This document shows positions 11,943-24,166 of a stretch of 64,000 nucleotides of DNA, piece after piece (positions within the stretch are counted from its first letter, which is position 1; every line of letters starts with the position of its first letter). This DNA comes from Syncephalis plumigaleata (Eukaryota > Zoopagomycota > Zoopagomycetes > Zoopagales > Piptocephalidaceae): assembly GCA_025201365.1 (NCBI GenBank), contig JAIXMF010000003.1:1883660-1947659 (forward strand). The letters run 5' to 3'. A program made the position numbers and the translations under genes. The notes beneath the pieces are model-generated. The model was not told where the DNA came from and did not search any database. It saw only the letters and a program-made list of their open reading frames with translations.

Positions 11943-12845
11943 GTGATCCCATTCAGCATTAGTAATGTGCAAACACTTTTATTATTGATATACGAGTAAT
12001 AGTGTAATGATCAGGTTGTGGTTGTGAAAGAAATAAAGTAATTTCAATAAGTGATCGTGTGTTTTTTTGCGTTTTTTTTGTCTGTTTTTACATAGATTAT
12101 TCACCTCGGCTGTCGTAGTTGTACTGACAAGTGCTATAGAATAGATAGCCAGGATATGCATTACTATATGGAAACGATACACACAGGAATACGTGAGGTT
12201 AAATCGGCTTATACGCTTTAAATAGCGGGGTTGGGGACCAGTAAGGAAAGGAAGGGACAGTTCTCCAATGTCAATAAGCGGATAAACAGCCACACGTGTG
12301 TATGCCTTGTGTGTATAAATCGTAATATCCATAGTAAATAATGAATTGATTGGCTTTCATTAATCCATGTGTGTATAAACGCATTACTACTTCCTAGTTT
12401 GTCGTTGACTTCTTGTATGATGAGTAACATTTCAGACCTGTACTGAGTGCAAACTAATGCGGAATAACCATAATTGCCAATTGTTCCTACTGACTTGAAG
12501 CCTTAACATACTAATATGTAGTATATGTGTTTACATTTTGACATGTTTATATTATGTTATTATATGTACTAATGAATTTATTAAAGAAAAAAGGTGATAT
12601 ATATTCGGTATTATCGTTAGATTATATATATATATAATATGAAATGTATCATGCCAAATACTGAAGATGGTATAAGTAGAAATAAAAAGTATGATGATAA
12701 AATACAACTATATCTAAATGGCTATTTCTAAAAGAGAAAGAAAGAGAAAAGAAAAGAAATCTAGCCGACTGTGTTCTGGTTGGTAGTAATGTAATGTAAT
12801 GCTAAATGTTATATGTAGGATGATGTAAAAGTGTGAATAGATGAG
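11943..12845. other. Intergenic between convergent genes
   Basis: About 900 bp lying 3' of both the dynein chain and RGP1. AT-rich, with a TATATATA run near 12625-12640 and an A/G-rich tract at 12730-12760. ORFs here are short and have no codon signature of a gene. Probably two 3' UTRs and spacer. Confidence 0.5.
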
Positions 12846-15341
12846 TTATGCCACTACAAATGTTTGTTGTGTACGATAACCATGAACTGATCCCGGTTGA
12901 CATGGATATATCTGAAGTGGTACACTACAATTTAACGTGTCTGCATTTAGTTCGGCTACTGCTTCGTAGATGCGCGATCCATCCTGCTTGACAATGTGTT
13001 GTAATGGGATTGCCGTGGATTTGCCCACAATTAATTCGACGCGTAAAGACCATACAAGACTTACTATAAACAACAATAACAATCAATACTTGTGCTATTT
13101 CTATACATTGATGTGCGTGATATACTTACAGGCATTTGTCTCAAATCCCGGTGATAGTTCAGGTGGAATCGCTAATGAGAAGCCTAGTCGGGATAGTTGA
13201 TGACAATAGGCATGCCATTCAACGTGACTACGTCGTGATAGTCGACGTACTTGCTCGGCATTGCCACGCGCGTAACCTGGTGCGACTACTTCCATGGTCT
13301 CTAATGAAATAGATACCTAAACAATAGATATATAGAGTAAGTATAACATATATGAATGATATCATTCTACATTACAATGATGCTACTTACGTGATAACAT
13401 GCCAATGATGCATTACTGAAATCTAGTACACCACGTAATGTGTCACCCAATCGTAGTGTAGTCTTGGCCAGACTCAATTTGGCAACTCGATGATCGTTCA
13501 TGGACAAGTTAAAGTTTACTATATTCATAGCGAGAGACATAGATTATTACCATGTACATGCATTAATGAACATGAAGCATAATGACTTACCAGCTCGTGC
13601 TGCTTGATAGGTGAACATCGCGTGGCGTGCTGATGAACCATCGCCATCTTCATCGAGATAAACCTCCGATACTGCTCGTTGTCGTCCATTTCGAACTTCA
13701 TGCTCTTGTTTGGCCGCTTCAAATACAGCACGTAGAAATCGATTTCGTCCACCATTGGCTAATATTCATAGAATGGAATAATGTGATATACATACATATA
13801 CATCTATTAATATCCATGACAATGACTACACTTTATACTACAAATACTTACATTGTGCCTTACTCGGTATAGATGTTGACTTTTTAGCAGCTAATTTACT
13901 ATCTTTATCGCAAATAATAGCCAAATCCTGACCGATAGCTACTGGTGTCAATAGATCGTATTTGGGACAGGTACCATCAACTGTATTATAGTGGTGATGT
14001 GTATTAGTAGATCTATCACGACGTATATGTCAACTACTAACCATGAACCCGATTAAATATTCGAAATGGGACCTGTGCCAGATATTGAGGACGTGTTGAA
14101 TCATTGATTTGTACACCAACATTGATATGATATTGAAAACGAATAGTACGACCACGATAAGAAGGTGGCAATGAAGTGGGCAGTTTAATCTGGAATTGAT
14201 CTATACTCGTTGCTAGTTAGTATTCTATTCCTACTTTGTCCTTTTCTTCTTTCTTTATTGTAAATAAATGAGCTACAACTGCAAAATACGTACATGTTTT
14301 CTCTTGACCGGCACTTAATGTGATATCAGTAAATAGAATAGAGGGTGGTGTAGTGAATAGTGGTAACTTTACTCTACCATCTAGATGATCATGTAAGTAC
14401 ATTTGTATATGATAGTAATAATGACAACAGATGAGCAATCTATTCAGTATGAATAACTTACCAGTAGGATGCGTGTCAATGGTTGACTGACCAGATCCCA
14501 TGGCCGAAGTGATACCAAGTGTGCCTCCACCAAATCCACCTACCATTCCACTAACACCCATGGCCTGATACATACCGCGTGTATTTAGACTAGCGAAAGC
14601 ATCCGAGCGTATTAGCGTCTCGTCAATGGTGAACACACCGACTACTTGAGCAAATCCCCATAGTAACTGAGTGGTAGGTGTGGATACTGATGCAGCAATA
14701 GAGCGTAAACGTGTTGGACGACTAGTAGTACGTGCTACATAATAAATAATCACATGTTGCAATGTATTAGTATTTCACTCTCTTTATAAAGGAAGGAACT
14801 GCAGTGGTTTCTTACTAGATGATGGCCATGAAGGTGACACGGTCGAGGCGATAGATCCTTCCGATGCGTGCGTTCTATGCGATATCTCGTGGGCTTTGTT
14901 CAGCTTGCCATGAGTAGTGGCATTCTCGTCCAATGAATAACGGGAACTTGCCCATGACTCACGAATAGAAGGAGTGGGCGAGGTGGCAACCGAAGTAGCA
15001 GGTGTGATGGTATCGACTTGGCTTTGCGTGTCCGTCTGTAGAATGCTACTACTACCGCTTTGTGAGGCGAGAGACGAGCGACGCGTAGGTGCACGTATAT
15101 TGCCGGCACTCGTGATAGACGAGCGACCATCTAGGAAAGATCTGATAGAGGTGGAGGACGAGCGAACTGAAGCGGACGACGACAGAATAGAACCGCCACT
15201 ACCGATATTATGCTGGCTACTGGGCGATAACGGCGACGACACTGCCTGATATGCATATCGAATAGTCATCTCGCAGCTCAAGGTCTCGCCAGCAAAGTAT
15301 ACGCCATTTTTGTCTAGATTTACCGAAACTTCGACGTTCAT
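12846..15341 (-). CDS. RGP1: Rgp1, subunit of the Ric1-Rgp1 GEF for Ypt6/Rab6
   Basis: Nine exons: 14816-15341, 14462-14734, 14294-14380, 14042-14212, 13852-13980, 13591-13758, 13391-13518, 13130-13316, 12846-13063; 628 aa. The N-terminal VNLDKNGVYFAGETLSCEMT is the arrestin-like beta start of Rgp1 proteins. Further family blocks are LLWGFAQVVGVFTID, LPPSYRGRTIRFQY, VPFRIF, VAKLSLAKTTLRLGDTLRGVLDF and the C-terminal DTLNCSVPLQIYP. With Ric1 it activates Ypt6 for endosome-to-Golgi transport. Exon 1 holds a Ser-rich insertion (about 40-170) that looks disordered and could be phosphorylated. Every intron joins in frame, which makes the model reliable. Confidence 0.88.
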
Positions 15342-16216
15342 AGTGGTGCATATATCAACAAGAATATGTACGCGTACACACGTTAGTTGGACCTGTTGAC
15401 CGGCAAAAGGAGATAGTATTCAATGGAACCAGAAGATAGAAAGAAAGGTAGAAAGGTAGAAAGGTAGAAGGATGAGGAAGAAAAAGGTTAGTCAGCTCGT
15501 TGACTGATAAGCTAATTATATTCAGCGGTAGTAAACAGGTAGCCTATAATATAGAATGGGCGACAAGCGTAACAAGTAAAACTAAGGGTTAAAAAGTTGA
15601 GCGAGGTTCTTGGAAACAACAACAGCAACACTATAATCGGCAAGTCTCAGGCATCTCACTGTAGATTTACTTTAATTGAATAGCGAAATGGAAAGAAAGT
15701 ACGAGGGAAGAACAAAGAAAGTAAACTATAGCACTTTATAGTGTACAAGGGCATACACACGCGCAGGAAGAAAGTAAGTAAGAAAGTAAGAGAGAGAGAG
15801 AAAGAAAGGGGACATTGACGCAAGTCAAACAACGACCAATAATAAACTGGAAGTCTACTTGAAACAAAGGTTGTGCCGCTTTCAACAAATGTACTGCTGG
15901 CACCAGTTGCTAGTCAGGGCGGCCACTTGCTCCAACGCACCTAAAACTCATGATAAGCAAGCATCTATATAAATATATACGCATACGCATACACAACACA
16001 TCAAACTCACGGACCCCGCACACTCCTATCTCCTTATTATCCCATAAATGGAGGAAGCATGTAGTAATGATCGACATTGTTGTATAAATATATCTCCATA
16101 TTGTTGCAGCAGTGAGTCATGTCTTTAATACACGATTACGATTATAATACGAATAAATAGTAGTAGCAACAGTCGATCTATTCTTTCTTTTTCCCTTCTC
16201 TCTATCTCTATCTCTT
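15342..16216. other. Intergenic, purine-rich
   Basis: About 870 bp without a gene. The + strand carries GAAAG/GGTAGAAA purine repeats (15430-15490 and 15660-15810), so the RGP1-sense strand is pyrimidine-rich, as is common just upstream of fungal starts. The 3' exon of the neighbouring hydrolase may extend into 16130-16216. Confidence 0.4.
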
Positions 16217-17053
16217 TCAAGTGCTAATAATAGTACATTTACCTGATTCTTCGAATAAATGAGTGGCATGTGGTACCACTTCTAGACGTTTTTCACGTGC
16301 GCCAAGCAGTTCTAAAGCAGTTCTATTGTCCTTGAGGACTGTCGTATCATTACCGCCTACAATCAGAAGGGTTGGCTGTTGAACGATATCAAGTATGGCT
16401 GCTGGCACTAGATCTGGACGACCTCCACGAGATATAATACAGCGTACGAGATTGGGTCGTTGATGACCAGCCATGATAGCAGCTACATTACAATACACCA
16501 TAGCAATAATAACAGTGTAGGTATAATAGAGTACTACAAGCTGAATAATATACTAACCGGCACCGCCAGTAGATGCACCAAATAATGCCAATGGACGCTG
16601 ACGAGTAGCACTACGAGTTTGCAGATGATCCATGACCTCGATAACTCGTTTGGCTAGAAAGGGAATGTCGAAACGTAGAGCGCGCGTTACTTGATCCTCT
16701 GCTTCTTCAGACGGCGTAAACAGATCAAGTAATAACGAGCCAATTCCATGTTGATAAAGGTAATCAGCCACGAAACTAGTAGTATGACCGATATCAGTAT
16801 TGAACATGTCACTCATATCGATTGTTTATCATCTTCATCTATGTATATGTATTTACCGATTTCTATATGTATATTAGATATCAATATGATTGGTATAATC
16901 AAGGATACACGCTAAATACCTTGGACTGAATCGAGAACTACCACTACCATGCACGAATAGACATAGGCCAGCCTCATCGTTTGGTAGTCGCAATTGTCCC
17001 TCTAGTGTGGTGGAGGTCTCGGCCACCGGTATTTGTATAACTTCATCCAACAT
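16217..17053 (-). CDS. Dienelactone-hydrolase-like alpha/beta hydrolase
   Basis: Modelled exons: 16920-17053, a 6-nt exon 16857-16862, 16558-16775 and 16217-16482; about 207 aa. The oxyanion region is VHGSGSS. The nucleophile elbow is GASTGGA, and the late ISRGGRPDL, LLIVGGNDTTVL and ATHLFEESG (His) complete an alpha/beta-hydrolase triad. This pattern is that of the dienelactone hydrolase family, widespread in bacteria. The tiny exon is needed to give the conserved SPRNRFVA block. The 3' end is unsure: translation can stop at 16217, about 15-17 residues short of the family, or splice at 16245 into a further exon. An upstream in-frame ATG at 17140 would add a hydrophobic N-terminus. Substrate unknown. 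Confidence 0.7.
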
Positions 17054-17268
17054 GATAACAAGCAAATTGACGTATAGAACAGTAGGTAACAGGAGAAGAG
17101 AAAATATTGCGTTTGAGGTTAATCGTCGTATTTGATACATTACAAGTGTGGATTACTTCATTGATGTCATTTATTCATTACAGCACATTTGAATCAATGT
17201 GTCGGAATTTTACTGTCACCCATATTACTGCTACTATTTGTTCTTCACCTTCACCTTTCTCTTATTCA

Positions 17269-18743
17269 ATGGATGTGGAACTTCGGTGTAATAACGGCAA
17301 ATGCCGTAAACCATTGGGAGGTATAGAACCACGAGCGTGTGTAACTACTTGTTCCCGTTAGTGTCATCATAACTAGCGTTCAATACGATAGTAATCATGT
17401 TTATGTATATGCATATATGCACATGTAGATATCTTTTGTGTAGAATGCGCAGACAATGTATTTGGTATCTCGCTATTGTGTCCACTGTGTCAGACTAGTT
17501 TAACTGCGAGGTAAGCAGTAGTATAAATGCAACATTCAACGGCAACACACTAGTTAACCTCACAACTAGTAATGATATTGTATTGACCGAGTTGAATCCA
17601 TCAGAGGATTATAAATCGGTAATAGGAACTACCATATATGCTATACATTCCAGCGAGTAATATTGATGTTACTAATCGTCATTTTGTTACAGTCAGTATT
17701 GGCTGGATTAAAGCCCGATATTATTGCCGATATCTGTCAGCGAGCATTATCATTCTGGAGTTATCAAATGATGCAAGAACTAAATTATCAAGCCATGTTA
17801 ATAAAGGCACAAGATAGAAAGTATCGACAATTGGAGGAACAAATGAACACTACAATCACGAGTCGTAATGGAGAAGTATTAAGCAAGTGTCCTTATTATT
17901 ATTAGTAGTAGTAGTCTAAGCAGTACTAATCTATATCTAAATATATCTAAATATATATGTAGGACTACGTGATCAGCTAAAATGTATGTCATAGATTAGT
18001 GCAAACATGTCATACTAAATACACATCGATATTCTAGCTATACAAGATGAATTGGAACAAGAGAAACGACGTAGACACGAGTTGTCAGAACAGATGGCCG
18101 ATAAGAATAAGCAACATCAGAAATTGCTAGTAAGTAAAGTAATAATATGAGTAAATGATCACATATTCATTCCATGACATCATATCAGTACACGTATGAA
18201 CGTCAGAAACGACAAATGGCCAGTATAGGCACTCGCTATTTATACGAGGCAAATGAGGAACATAGTAGTAATGTCAACTATCCTCATTCCTCAGAAGGTG
18301 TAGCAGATAATGCGTTAGCAATTCAGCCTGTCTATCCCAGTGGATATCAGACAAGATCCAAATTACGATCTACTAATCGACAACGCTTGCAAAGTAATAC
18401 GAATACCATTCAAACAAAACAGGTACTATTCCCCATTGAAGATGTTAATACAACCTGGCAATCACGTACCAATTCATTAGCTAATTGGTCTAATGTGTCA
18501 TCAGTTATGGATCATGACGATGTCGCTTCTACGCATCGACGAGTTGTACGGCCATTAACAACAAAGACTGCTCAATCTATTGGTGAACAAAGTGAACATT
18601 TCATCAAGACTACTAATTCAACACATCGTAATCCTATGAATATTCGTCCTGCTACTACTGCTAATAACACTACTGCTAATAATACTACTGCAACAAAGAC
18701 ACGTAAACAGCGTCAGCCAACTAAAAGAAAGAAATGGTACTAA
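17269..18743 (+). CDS. HEI10/CCNB1IP1-like RING E3 ligase (meiotic crossover factor)
   Basis: Seven exons: 17269-17356, 17429-17510, 17570-17618, 17693-17882, 17963-17983, 18038-18129, 18189-18743; 358 aa. The N-terminus carries a RING-type Cys/His array (LRCNNGKCRK, VTTCSHIFCVEC, CPLCQ) completed by the first splice. LTELNPSEDYKS and LAGLKPDIIADICQRALSFW follow, both diagnostic of HEI10. A coiled coil (about 95-175) ends in ADKNKQHQKLL. The C-terminal half is Thr/Asn-rich and disordered with basic patches. HEI10 proteins are SUMO/ubiquitin ligases that mark and stabilise meiotic crossover sites. The fourth intron appears to use a GC donor. It is divergent from the hydrolase gene, with only about 215 bp between their starts. 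Confidence 0.87.
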
Positions 18744-19650
18744 TTATATATATATATATATATACATTGCTTGTAAATAATGTAGTCATTCTGCCTAGCC
18801 ATTTTACGAAGGGGCTCTATTATTTACATTGATAACCATCACAAATCATAATAAAAGTGACAATATTAGTAACAATATTGATGGTAATAGTAGTAGTAGT
18901 GGTGATTACAACTTGACAACAACATTTAGAATGATGCCATGACCAGTATGATAGTGTTTCCTTCACTACGCATGTTCACACTTGATATATGTATGTATAT
19001 TTTCTCGCTACTTCTTATTCACACTAGTATTAGTGCTACTATTACTCTATTACCTACTATCAGTATCAATCGTTGTTCCTGATGCTTTATCGATTCCTAC
19101 ATGAGTATACCCACGTTCAACTCCTCGACAACAATAGTAACAATCCATGCAACCAAGACATCTACGATCCCATCACAACTCGACCAAAATCATGATGTAC
19201 TATTTGTTGTAATATCAAAAGAAGTCAATACTACTACATCATCATTTCATTGATTCATCTTAAACTCTACATTGTTGTCATTGTCGTTGATCTATTTCTT
19301 GTTATTGTTTTCTTCTACTTATTTCGTTCGTTTGTGTGTCACGCCTTGTACACCATTGGATTGGAAGCAGTCCTAGACTGTGTTCTATTGTTGACTAGTG
19401 ATTGTTAACGATTATAGTTGTCAGATATTAACAAATAGCATCAACGTTTATCAATTGATACATGTCATTTGTCGTGTCTTATTCCCTATTATACTAATAC
19501 ATATTACAACAACAAGCATCATCATTAACATCGAAGAAGTATCGTATACTATTGTATTATATTTATCAACGTGAAGTGTCGTTGTGATAAAGCTGAGCAA
19601 AACAAACGGATAAGCTGAGCATCATCTTCGTTGACTTTCTCATTCAAATC
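18744..19650. promoter_or_regulatory. Intergenic, upstream of the kinase gene
   Basis: About 900 bp, AT-rich, starting with a TATATA run in the presumed HEI10 3' UTR. ACAACA and CATCAT simple repeats occur throughout, and no coding signal is seen. It should contain the kinase promoter or a long 5' UTR. Confidence 0.4.
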
Positions 19651-22388
19651 ATGCACACACGCGTATCGATGCCGGACATCAACGCGATCACCTTGGAAAA
19701 GGCTCGCGGTCAGGATACAACCGAGGAGCCATATCCATTGGGTATTCCACTTGGAGAATTCGGCATTCTACGCAATCTAGGCGAGGGTGGTTATGGTAAA
19801 GTGAAACTAGTGCGTAGTGCACTCACCTGCGAGAAGGTATGGTACATCTATGAGATAATAACTCGATCATCTCACCATTGTATATGTATATATACATATA
19901 TAGTTAGCGGTCAAGATTATTCCTCGTGAGCGTAGATCACGCAATAAACCCATTGACAATGGTAATGATGATCCAGAGAAGGTGCAACGTCGACGAAAAC
20001 GTCGTAATGGACGCGAGACAACGATGGATGAACGAGTGGTGCGCGAGGCTAATCTTACACGATACTTGCGTCATCCGAATATCGTGGCATTACTAGACTT
20101 TCGTACTGATCCTAAACGATTCTACCTGTTTTACGAGTATGTAAAGGGTGAACCACTCGCGGATCGTGTAGGAGAGCGTGGTATGCTTGAATGGGAAGCG
20201 CAGCGATACTTTCAACAACTGGTCGATGCAGTGGGTAAGCCAACGTGTACATCTACTGTTGTAGTAAACACATGGTAGGGTTGCTAATCCATAGTATCGA
20301 TTGCTTCTAGAGTATTGCCATCGTTACTGTGTGGTTCATAGAGATATTAAAGTGGAGGTAAGTCGTGCTATTGTCATTGTTGTAACTAGTGATACTATAA
20401 CTTACTCTATTCTAGAATGTTGTCATTGATGTCAATGATAATGTACGCTTGATTGATTTCGGACTGGCCAACTACTATCGTATAGGTTCACAGCTAGAAA
20501 CATCGTGTGGTTCGGTGCCCTATTCATCACCGGAGATTCTTATGGGTCGACCGTATATTGGTAAGTAGCCCATTAGAATGAAATAGTGTCATCCATTAAC
20601 TTGCCTTTCCCTAATATGTTTATAGGACCTGAGGTGGACATTTGGTCATTAGGTAAACTAATACAGACATGTAGACATATATTTATATACTCATGATGAT
20701 GATGATAATGATGATAATGATGATGATGATGATGATGATTAGGCGTTGTGTTATTTGTTATGGTCACGGGTGAACTACCATTCGGTGATCCGTCTAAGCG
20801 ACGTAATCTACACGCATTATTGAATGGCATTATTGAACGAGAGCCCGAACACATATCCTACGACTGTTGGGACTGTATCAAGCGATGTCTTCGTCCTGAT
20901 CCTTGGAAGCGTATCACATCCTACAAACTGTTAGCGCATCCATTTGTACGGGGACCAACTATGAAAGAAGAGCCCGAGCCACATGTGCCCAACCCGCCTC
21001 CCGATTGCTGGCCATTACCCGATCCCTATCTGCATCTACATTATCCATTCCATAGTGAATCGATTATTCGTGCGGCCAAATGTCTTGGTGTAGCGGTGGT
21101 TACATTACGACAAACACTGGAGCGTTCCATTGTACCGGAAGATATTAGCGAGATAATGCTGCCAAAGTTAAAGGAACACGATAAAGATGACAATGATGCT
21201 GCTGCTGCTGATCATCATTATGAGAATGAAGAAGTGAATACAGCAACACATGAATCATCTAGTATACGCGCTGATATTGAAGTGAAAACACGATCTATTA
21301 GCGCATTAACTAATAACACCACCACCACCACTACAACTACTACATCCGAGACGTCATTACCCAGCACTACACTACCGAATGGTTTGGGTCATCGTAAAAG
21401 TCGTAGTAAATTCCTCCCATGGCGTCTACCCTTAGTTGGTACGACGAATCGTACGGGCGAGGAACCAGTTAGACACTACACCGCATCGCGGGTTATCATT
21501 CGATGTCGTAACTCACCTGAAGTATCGGTTTATGCGCTGGCCGAAGCACGTCGTCATCAAGCCGAATGCTTTTACAAGGCAGTCAGTGTAAATAGCAACT
21601 TCAATGGATCCTCATCCGATGCTGCCCAAGCGAGTAATAGTCAACATCCGCTGGATGGTCAATGGCGTTCAGTTCCATCGAATATCGCGCCACTTTTAGC
21701 GAACAATAATAATACATCTAGAAACCATAACAAGCAACCACAACAGCACCATGCTGTACAAAATCGTCCATCTATTGCTGCGAAGCCAATCGATTCATCT
21801 GATATTATCGAGACGGTAGCGACACCGACATCAACGGCAGCATCATTAACTCGTAACAACGGTGTCGTCCCTATTGAAACGATACGCAGCGGATTCTCGC
21901 ATGCCATTAGTGCACCACTTGATATTAGCGTACATACACGCTCGCCCATGAACTCGATTCAACTCTCGGGTAAAGATCCCGTAGCCATTCCATGTAGTAT
22001 GGTCAAGGTGATTACATCGCCGCGTGTTGTTTATCGATCCCTTCAACGAGTCGAGCGTACCATCGAGTTGCTACAACAAACGCTAACTCGACATCGTGTA
22101 CCGCATTCTACCTCATCTGATGGCAAGCGAGTTGCAGTGGCATGGCGACCCTCCATCGACGAATTGCAGCATGATCGACTATTACGGAAACACTCATGCG
22201 TGGCATCACTACAAATATGGCGATCGGCCAGTGGGATTAACGCCATTGCCATGAAACGTATCGGCGGTAGTCGTTCTCGTTATACCTGCATGAGAAGTTG
22301 GCTATCACGCGCATTACGTGCTCAACAACGCGATAAACATCGTAACAATTGCTGTTCTGATATGTTTACCGGTGACACCGGTGATTAG
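19651..22388 (+). CDS. CAMK-group Ser/Thr protein kinase, KIN1/MARK-like
   Basis: Six exons: 19651-19836, 19904-20234, 20311-20357, 20416-20560, 20626-20652, 20743-22388; 793 aa. The Gly-rich loop is GEGGYGKV and the ATP lysine lies in LAVKII (Lys66). The catalytic loop is HRDIKVEN (182-189), followed by DFG (202-204) and the activation segment TSCGSVPYSSPE, where SPE replaces APE. That activation segment is typical of AMPK/MARK/KIN kinases. A basic insert (about 75-95) sits between beta-3 and helix C. The long tail is low complexity (poly-Thr, Asn/Gln-rich). It ends in a stretch with ASLQIW, AMKRIGG and WLSRALRA that resembles a KA1 membrane-binding domain. KIN1-type kinases act in polarity and exocytosis. 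The subfamily assignment is less certain than the kinase call. Confidence 0.85.
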
Positions 22389-22753
22389 ATAGCATACTTA
22401 TTGCAATAGGATGTACATACATATCAATCGAGTCGTTCATACTTTTCTACTAGTTCGTAGATGTATATTTGTTTTTATTACTAAGCTATCCTCTATAGTG
22501 CACCTAGTTATTATCTTATATTTGCACGTAAGCTGCTAGATATTATACATTTAATGTCATTTATATATATTAATATTGCCTTTTCTTTCTAGTAAACAAT
22601 TCATACTTTGATATTGGATGATTGATTACAATAAAAATGGATTCATTCGATTATGTTATTCGTTTCTTTATATATAAACTATTGAATGATCAATATTACA
22701 TGAATATTGCTTTATTAAGTCGTCATCATCATAAAAAAGAAAAGCATTAATAA
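22389..22753. other. Intergenic between convergent genes
   Basis: 365 bp, very AT-rich, lying 3' of both neighbours. It contains several AATAAA-like signals on either strand (for example near 22630). No gene. Confidence 0.5.
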
Positions 22754-24166
22754 TTAGAATTCCATCGCTCGTCTTATACCTTCATAGCATCGAATCATGT
22801 TTGGCATGTAGAATTGCTCGAATATAAGTGGGAAGGGTGTGTCCCAACCGCATACCCGCTGAGGAGGTGCCTCCAATCGTAGGAAGCATCGTTCAGTCAC
22901 TGTTGACACAACTTCCGCGGCAAATCCACCTGTTTGCGGTGCTTCATGCGCCACCACTAGTCTACCGGTCTTATTGACGGATGCCACTACTGCATCGACA
23001 TCCCATGGCTGAATGGTACGTAGATCGATGAGTTCACAACTAATGCCAGGCATACGTTTCTCGGCAATTTGTATCGCATTCTCTAATGCGTATATCTGCG
23101 ATCCCCATCCCACCAATGTAATATCTTTGCCTATAACAATGAATGGATGAATAAATAAGTAATGATAGTGGTAGTGATGGTAATGCTTACCTTCTTTAAG
23201 TAGTTCAGCCTTGCCAAGTGGTAACTCGTAATCTTCCACTGGTACTTGCTCGACTAATCGGCTATTCATTAGTGCGTGATCACATAAATCACCTTAGTAC
23301 TTACCCGATGCTCGATACAACACTTTTGGCTCCATGAATATCACGGGATTTTTATCGCGAATTGACGCCAACAATAATCCCTTGGCTTGAATGGGACTAC
23401 GTGGCATGACCACCTTCAATCCAGGTGTGTGCGCGAAATACGCCTCCGGTGTTTGCGAGTGGTAATGTCCGCCATGTCCCACGGCCGAGCACGGTGTGCG
23501 TACGGTTAGACCGCCACAATCAAACTGACCACCCGAGCGATAGCGATACTTGGCTGCTTCGTTCACCAATTGATCAAACGCCGGAAAGATATAATCGGCA
23601 AACTGTATCTCTGCAATGGCCGTGTGTCCCTCGGCCGCCATACCAATTCCGAATCCCGCGATACCTTGCTCGCATAGTGGCGTGTTAAATACGCGACTCT
23701 TACCGAATTGCTGAGCCAATCCCATAGTGCAACGGAATACACCGCCGAATGCCACATCCTCGCCGAATACCACCGCTGTCTCATCCGTGGCGAGTGCCGT
23801 CGACAGCGCCTCATTGACCGCTTGGTATAAATTCATACGTTTCGTGTCACTGCTAGCGATTGCCTCCAACTCGGGATTCCTCATGGCTGCCTCGGTCGAA
23901 GTGCACAATAGGTGGGAATGAGCCACACCAGGTTTTATACCATCGGGATTGACACCGGTAGCCGCGGAAGCCATGCCTCTTACGCCTGCAAACTAACGTA
24001 TAAATAGATAATAAATATACAGTATTACGCGGTTAGAGTTTAGTAATCAAGGCTACGTCATTATTATGTTTACTTTTTGATTAGACAACCATGTTTGTCT
24101 GCTATTAGGTAGAGCACGTTGAGCTAAATGCAATACACGCCTAGTAGTAGCAGTGGCACTATTCAT
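22754..24166 (-). CDS. 2-oxoisovalerate dehydrogenase E1 beta subunit (BCKDH, mitochondrial)
   Basis: Four exons: 24074-24166, 23305-23992, 23191-23253, 22754-23130; 406 aa. Residues 1-31 (Arg/Ser/Thr-rich, no acidic residues) look like a mitochondrial presequence. The body is a transketolase-like pyrimidine-binding domain ([55 protein letters not shown]). The transketolase C domain follows ([43 protein letters not shown]). GVFRCTMGL and [20 protein letters not shown] distinguish it from pyruvate dehydrogenase beta. It forms the thiamine-diphosphate E1 heterotetramer of branched-chain amino acid breakdown. All junctions keep frame and rebuild conserved blocks. Confidence 0.92.
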
